Both the position numbers and the translations under genes were made by a program. From NCBI GenBank assembly GCA_905215835.1, contig CAJMRR010000081.1, positions 1-8,901 on the forward strand: 8,901 nt of DNA, given 5' to 3'. The DNA is from an uncultured bacterium (lineage in GTDB: Bacteria > Actinomycetota > Coriobacteriia > Coriobacteriales > Coriobacteriaceae). Positions within the stretch are counted from its first letter, which is position 1. Each line of letters starts with the position of its first letter. Under the pieces are notes generated by a model that was given only the letters and a program-made list of their open reading frames with translations, was not told where the DNA came from and ran no database searches. Shown in pieces: positions 6,277-8,901 of the stretch.

Positions 6277-6293
6277 TAGTTGATGGGAGGGCC

Positions 6294-7454
6294 ATGTCGG
6301 ATTCGCCTAATTTTTTGACCTATGCCCAGACGGCGTTTGATCCGTTTGAGGAACGGTCGTTCTGTGCGGTGGACAGCCTGGTGTTTGCATGGCTGTCATA
6401 CCTGCGTTTGCCGGGGGATATGCCGGAGCTTACCGGCTGGCAGGGACTGGACGTGCGTGAGTTGCTGCGCGCCGAGTGCTACCAAGACATGATTGGCGAC
6501 CTGTGGGATCCGGAGGGGAGCCGTTCCTTGCTGGGGGCTGTGGCAGCAAGCCCTCGCTACCGTGGCGTTCGTGTTTGCGGCTATCGTACCGTGAGTGATG
6601 CCGAGACGACGGAGCAGTTTGCGGCTATGACGTTCCGATTTCCGGCGGGGTTTAGCTATCTTTCCTTCCGGGGGACCGACAGCACGATTGTGGGCTGGAA
6701 AGAGGACTTTAACATGGCGTTCCGGTGTCCTGTGCCGGCCCAGGAATCCGCGGCGCGTTATGTGGACGAGGCAGCGGATGCGATTGACGGGCCGCTTTTG
6801 TGTGGAGGTCATTCCAAGGGTGGAAACCTTGCGGTGTACGGTGCGGCGATGTGCTCCGATGTCGCCCGTGAGCGAATCGAACAGGCGTATTCCCATGATG
6901 GTCCGGGCTTCGTCGAGGAGTTTCTGAACGGCAACGCCTTTGCCGATCTTTCCGGTCGAATCGACAAGACGCTACCTCGGTCGTCGATCTTTGGCATGAT
7001 GTTCGAGACGCAGGAGGACTATGCCATCGTTGAGAGCACCGAGTTCAGCCTGCTGCAGCACAATCCCTTTAGCTGGGTGGTTGATGGTCGCGACTTCGTG
7101 TACTGTGAGCGCCTGTCCGCCGGTGCCCGATACGTTGATGGCTCCATTCGCGAGATGCTGCTTGCAGTGTCACCTAGCGAGCGCGAGCGTTTTGTAGATG
7201 CGTTGTTCTCCGTGCTTGAGGCTACGGGCGCCGAGCGGTTTGCGGATATCGCTGGGAATCTGCGTGAGAGCCTGCCCGTGATGCTCCAGGCTGCGCAAGG
7301 CTTTGACAAGGATACGCGACGCTTTGTCTCGCAGACCATCGTGGCAATCCTTAAATGCGCATTGCTGCCCAAACGACCCCAGATCGACGTGCCCGCTGCC
7401 GGCAAGAGTTTGGCAGAACAGCTCGAGGCTTGGCAGTCCGAACTCTTGCGCTAG
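6294..7454 (+). CDS. DUF2974 / Mbeg1-like alpha/beta-hydrolase family protein
   Basis: The 386-residue protein of unknown substrate looks like the lipase-related DUF2974 (Mbeg1-like) family. An N-terminal helical part (1-80) contains FCAVDSLVFAWLSYL. The hydrolase core shows SYLSFRGTDSTIVGWKEDF (121-139), the lipase-3-like strand and oxyanion region, then the nucleophile elbow GGHSKGGNLA with Ser174. SHDGPGF with Asp202 and LLQHNPFSW with His256 are candidate triad partners. The remainder (about 280-386) is helical and divergent. No signal peptide or transmembrane helix is evident, so it is probably cytoplasmic. The ATG at 6294 follows GGGAGG closely (3 bases); no better start exists. Coding style is less biased and uses more rare G/T-ending codons than ldh. 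It is exactly bracketed by two copies of a REP-like repeat, with no terminator between it and the second copy. The hydrolytic activity is inferred from motifs only. Confidence 0.88.
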   Translation: MSDSPNFLTYAQTAFDPFEERSFCAVDSLVFAWLSYLRLPGDMPELTGWQGLDVRELLRAECYQDMIGDLWDPEGSRSLLGAVAASPRYRGVRVCGYRTVSDAETTEQFAAMTFRFPAGFSYLSFRGTDSTIVGWKEDFNMAFRCPVPAQESAARYVDEAADAIDGPLLCGGHSKGGNLAVYGAAMCSDVARERIEQAYSHDGPGFVEEFLNGNAFADLSGRIDKTLPRSSIFGMMFETQEDYAIVESTEFSLLQHNPFSWVVDGRDFVYCERLSAGARYVDGSIREMLLAVSPSERERFVDALFSVLEATGAERFADIAGNLRESLPVMLQAAQGFDKDTRRFVSQTIVAILKCALLPKRPQIDVPAAGKSLAEQLEAWQSELLR

Positions 7455-7457
7455 CCA

Positions 7458-7489
7458 TTGGTGCAAAGCAACCTGTCCCCGATGCACCA
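7458..7489. repeat. REP-like palindromic repeat, copy B (downstream of the DUF2974 gene)
   Basis: It is in the same orientation as copy A, with the same TGGTGCA/TGCACCA arms and the core AAGCAACCTGTCCCCGA; three substitutions separate the copies. It starts 4 bases after the stop codon of the DUF2974 gene and could serve as its 3' hairpin, though no T-run follows. The centre-to-centre spacing of the two copies is 1213 bp. Confidence 0.8.
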
Positions 7490-7521
7490 ATCTTCGATGC
7501 GCCTGGGGCGGGCTCGACCGC

Positions 7522-7527
7522 TATACT
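7522..7527 (+). promoter_or_regulatory. Candidate -10 box TATACT for the NdpA-family gene
   Basis: TATACT matches the -10 consensus at 5 of 6 positions, giving a start near 7534 and a leader of about 32 bases. A recognisable -35 is absent at 16-18 bases upstream. Confidence 0.4.
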
Positions 7528-7565
7528 GGTTCGTGCCGAAATCAATCTAGAACGGAATGCCGTAT

Positions 7566-8570
7566 ATGAAAATCAATCACGCGATTCTGCATATCCTGGA
7601 CTTTGACTCTGCCGTCAACGTTATGAGCCAGCGCGAGCTCGATATCGAGAGCCGCACCGTGCGCAACTTCGTGACCACGCATCTGCGCCGCGCACGCACC
7701 TCGGCCGACAATAAACGTGCCACGTTTGCCGAGAACTCTGCGTTTGGCGGCGAGCTCAAGGGCTATTTCTTTGGCGAGCGCGAGTTCGTGGACCTGTCGC
7801 AGCAGATTGCGGAGTTTATCTCCTCCGAGCTCACCAAGGCAGAGAAAGCCGAGTCCACCGACGTGCTCGTGGCCGATTTTGACGACGATGAGGATGCCCG
7901 CTGGTTTGCCGTGATGCTGCTGGGCTCCAAGCAGGCTTTTATGCACGAAGTGGGCCGCGAGGAGGGGGAGGTGCGCAACGACATCGCGCGCCACTACGCC
8001 ATTCTGCCGAACCCCTCGCAAAAGGTGCCGAGCTATGCCATCGTGCGCGCGAGTACCATGGAGATCGGCTATGTGGACAAGAAGCGCAAGATTGCCGGCG
8101 AGGACCGTATGCTTATCCCCGACGGCCTGCTGCAGTGCGACACGGGCGTATCGGGCAAGGAGGTCATCGACACCGTGACGCGTGTGGTCGAGGAAGTCGC
8201 CGAGGAGCACGGTGCCAATACGGCCGTAGCGCTCGCCAAGGTTAAGGCTGCCGTTGCCGAGAAAGTCGAGGATGACGAGGAGCTGCCGCCTTGGGATATC
8301 GTCGATGAGGTCTTTGAGGACGAACCGGTTATCAAGGAGAGCGTGCGCGCGGCACTGACCGAGGAGAAGGTGCCTGAGCGCGTGCCCGTGGAGCGCAAGC
8401 AGGTCGAACGCGCGGCGGTGCGCAATCATAAGATTCGTACCGACACGGGTATCGAAATCAGCTTCCCGGCCGAGATGGGTTCGAACTCCGAATACATCGA
8501 GTTCGTCAACGAGCCCAACGGCCTCATCTCCATCGAGCTCAAAAACATCGGGTCAATTGAGAATCGATGA
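7566..8570 (+). CDS. Nucleoid-associated protein, NdpA/NA37 (YejK) family
   Basis: The 334-residue protein matches the 37-kDa nucleoid-associated family in length (the E. coli member YejK is about 335 residues) and in its N-terminal signature MKINHAILHILDFDS. Other visible parts are a basic HLRRARTSADNKRA patch (39-52), FGGELKGYFFGEREFVDLSQQIAEFI (60-85), an acidic stretch ADFDDDEDARWFAVMLLGSK (103-122), and a C-terminal strand-rich end SEYIEFVNEPNGLISIELKNI. Family members bind double-stranded DNA and are found on the nucleoid; that role is assigned here by family only. Residues about 200-285 form a Glu/Lys/Val-rich helical segment. I prefer the ATG at 7566 (ACGGA 9 bases upstream) to the in-frame ATG at 7557, which has no ribosome site and would add only MPY. 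It has its own promoter candidate and a strong terminator, so is probably monocistronic. Confidence 0.87.
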   Translation: MKINHAILHILDFDSAVNVMSQRELDIESRTVRNFVTTHLRRARTSADNKRATFAENSAFGGELKGYFFGEREFVDLSQQIAEFISSELTKAEKAESTDVLVADFDDDEDARWFAVMLLGSKQAFMHEVGREEGEVRNDIARHYAILPNPSQKVPSYAIVRASTMEIGYVDKKRKIAGEDRMLIPDGLLQCDTGVSGKEVIDTVTRVVEEVAEEHGANTAVALAKVKAAVAEKVEDDEELPPWDIVDEVFEDEPVIKESVRAALTEEKVPERVPVERKQVERAAVRNHKIRTDTGIEISFPAEMGSNSEYIEFVNEPNGLISIELKNIGSIENR

Positions 8571-8596
8571 ACTGCGCTTGGACGCTGCAGAAAAAC

Positions 8597-8630
8597 AAAG
8601 GCCGAAATCCTTCGGGACTTCGGCCTTTTT
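8597..8630. terminator. Bidirectional intrinsic terminator between convergent genes
   Basis: A 14-base arm (aaaggccgaaatcc) pairs with ggacttcggccttt, with one A-C mismatch, around a stable TTCG tetraloop. TTTTT follows on the plus strand, and AAAAACAAA precedes it, giving a T-rich run on the minus strand. It ends the NdpA-family transcript 27 bases past its stop and can also stop transcription arriving from the minus-strand gene at the right edge. Confidence 0.93.
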
Positions 8631-8775
8631 GCTTGGAGCTGAATTGAGTTGCAGACTGAGCATGCGTCAGCGAAAACGCCCCTAGGCGAGCAAGGTGACG
8701 TGAAAGAGGAGGGCATTGACCTTCTGGTCATGCCCGACGATTGAACGTCAGATTGCCGCTCTGGGTCGTTTGTAG
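8631..8775. other. Structured intergenic segment, no gene assigned
   Basis: This stretch between the convergent genes has no supported CDS. It contains a hairpin at 8711-8735 (gggcattgacc, loop ttct, ggtcatgccc; 10 bp with one bulged T) enclosed by TGACGT (8696-8701) and ACGTCA (8745-8750), with 9 bases on each side between the two stems. A strong Shine-Dalgarno-like AGAGGAGGG sits on the 5' side, partly within the hairpin arm, followed by TTG and a 19-codon frame. A small RNA, a leader-like peptide or the remnant of a gene are all possible; none is demonstrated. Confidence 0.35.
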
Positions 8776-8825
8776 CGTCAACTAGTTACGCGGTTCGGTA
8801 AAACCGCGTAACCCTAGAGTTGACG
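8776..8825. repeat. Nested 50-bp inverted repeat over the 3' end of the DapH-like gene
   Basis: The outer arms CGTCAACT (8776-8783) and AGTTGACG (8818-8825) enclose perfect 11-bp inner arms GTTACGCGGTT (8785-8795) and AACCGCGTAAC (8802-8812) around a 6-base loop. The outer right arm lies inside the last codons and the stop of the minus-strand gene sits in the internal loop. On the minus strand no T-run follows, so it is not a canonical intrinsic terminator; an RNA 3'-end stabiliser or REP-type repeat fits better. Confidence 0.7.
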
Positions 8826-8901
8826 TAAGCCCTCTTCGAGGCCGGTCTTGCTGTCGGTCTTCTCGTCGCGCATCTTGATGACGCGGGCGGGGACACCGGC
8901 C
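8814..8901 (-). CDS. dapH: C-terminal end of a hexapeptide acyltransferase, probably tetrahydrodipicolinate N-acetyltransferase (DapH)
   Basis: Only the last 28 codons and the TAG stop (8816-8814) are present; the rest lies beyond the right edge. The visible end reads AGVPARVIKMRDEKT, then DSKTGLEEGLRQL. AGVPARVIK is the typical closing turn of left-handed beta-helix (hexapeptide repeat) acyltransferases, and the following D-x-KT-x-SKT...LR-x-L tail is like that of tetrahydrodipicolinate acyltransferases, closer to the acetyl type (DapH) than to the succinyl type (DapD). If correct, it acetylates tetrahydrodipicolinate in the acetylase branch of diaminopimelate/lysine synthesis. Other hexapeptide transferases such as serine acetyltransferase are less likely from the tail. 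It converges on the NdpA-family gene. Confidence 0.6.
   Translation of the reverse strand, partial: AGVPARVIKMRDEKTDSKTGLEEGLRQL

Noticed and set aside
8426..8731. A 101-codon minus-strand open frame through the terminator at the right
   Set aside because: It crosses the bidirectional terminator and runs into the NdpA-family gene antisense; there is no domain and it is not compatible with the terminator.
1..8901. CRISPR array, tRNA, rRNA, transposase or defence-gene cluster
   Set aside because: No regularly spaced repeats, no cloverleaf or rRNA-like sequence and no transposase or nuclease motif was seen on either strand; only the two REP-like elements are repeated.

Overview
The window reads as chromosomal DNA of a high-GC, host-associated actinobacterium, most likely a Collinsella-like member of the Coriobacteriia. 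This rests on overall GC-rich codon use, the general look of the proteins (long glutamine-dependent NAD synthetase, L-lactate dehydrogenase, DUF2974 hydrolase, NdpA-family protein) and compact spacing with GC-rich stem-loops between nearly every gene. The genus is an inference from protein character; no rRNA or other marker is present.

Layout. Left edge to 1562: two minus-strand genes. One is a partial basic/acidic-tailed protein (possible winged-helix, LOTUS-like domain) that runs off the left edge. The other is a membrane protein with a 111-residue Ser/Thr/Gly/Asn/Gln tail. A divergent intergenic region (1563-1765) follows, and then five plus-strand genes: nadE (1766-3745), a fold-type I aminotransferase (3864-5027), L-lactate dehydrogenase ldh (5229-6179), a DUF2974/Mbeg1-like alpha/beta hydrolase (6294-7454) and an NdpA/NA37 nucleoid-associated protein (7566-8570). 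A strong, apparently bidirectional terminator (8597-8630) closes this run. The last bases (8814-8901, minus strand) are the C-terminal end of a hexapeptide acyltransferase that looks like DapH.

Functionally, nadE makes NAD and ldh regenerates NAD+ by reducing pyruvate. The aminotransferase and the DapH-like fragment could both serve amino-acid or cell-wall (diaminopimelate) metabolism, but they are not an operon. The plus-strand genes are separated by about 110-200 bp with terminator-like stem-loops, so they are probably mostly separate transcription units. In three places the stem-loop lies between the best promoter candidate and the ribosome binding site of the next gene.

No mobile-element gene, CRISPR array, tRNA or rRNA is visible. 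No gene-free stretch exceeds 300 bases; the longest are 8571-8813, 1563-1765 and 5028-5228. I see no convincing undescribed multi-gene system. The points most worth a second look are a pair of REP-like direct repeats exactly flanking the DUF2974 gene, an LDH lacking both residues known to bind fructose-1,6-bisphosphate, terminators sitting in apparent leaders, and a structured intergenic tail next to dapH.
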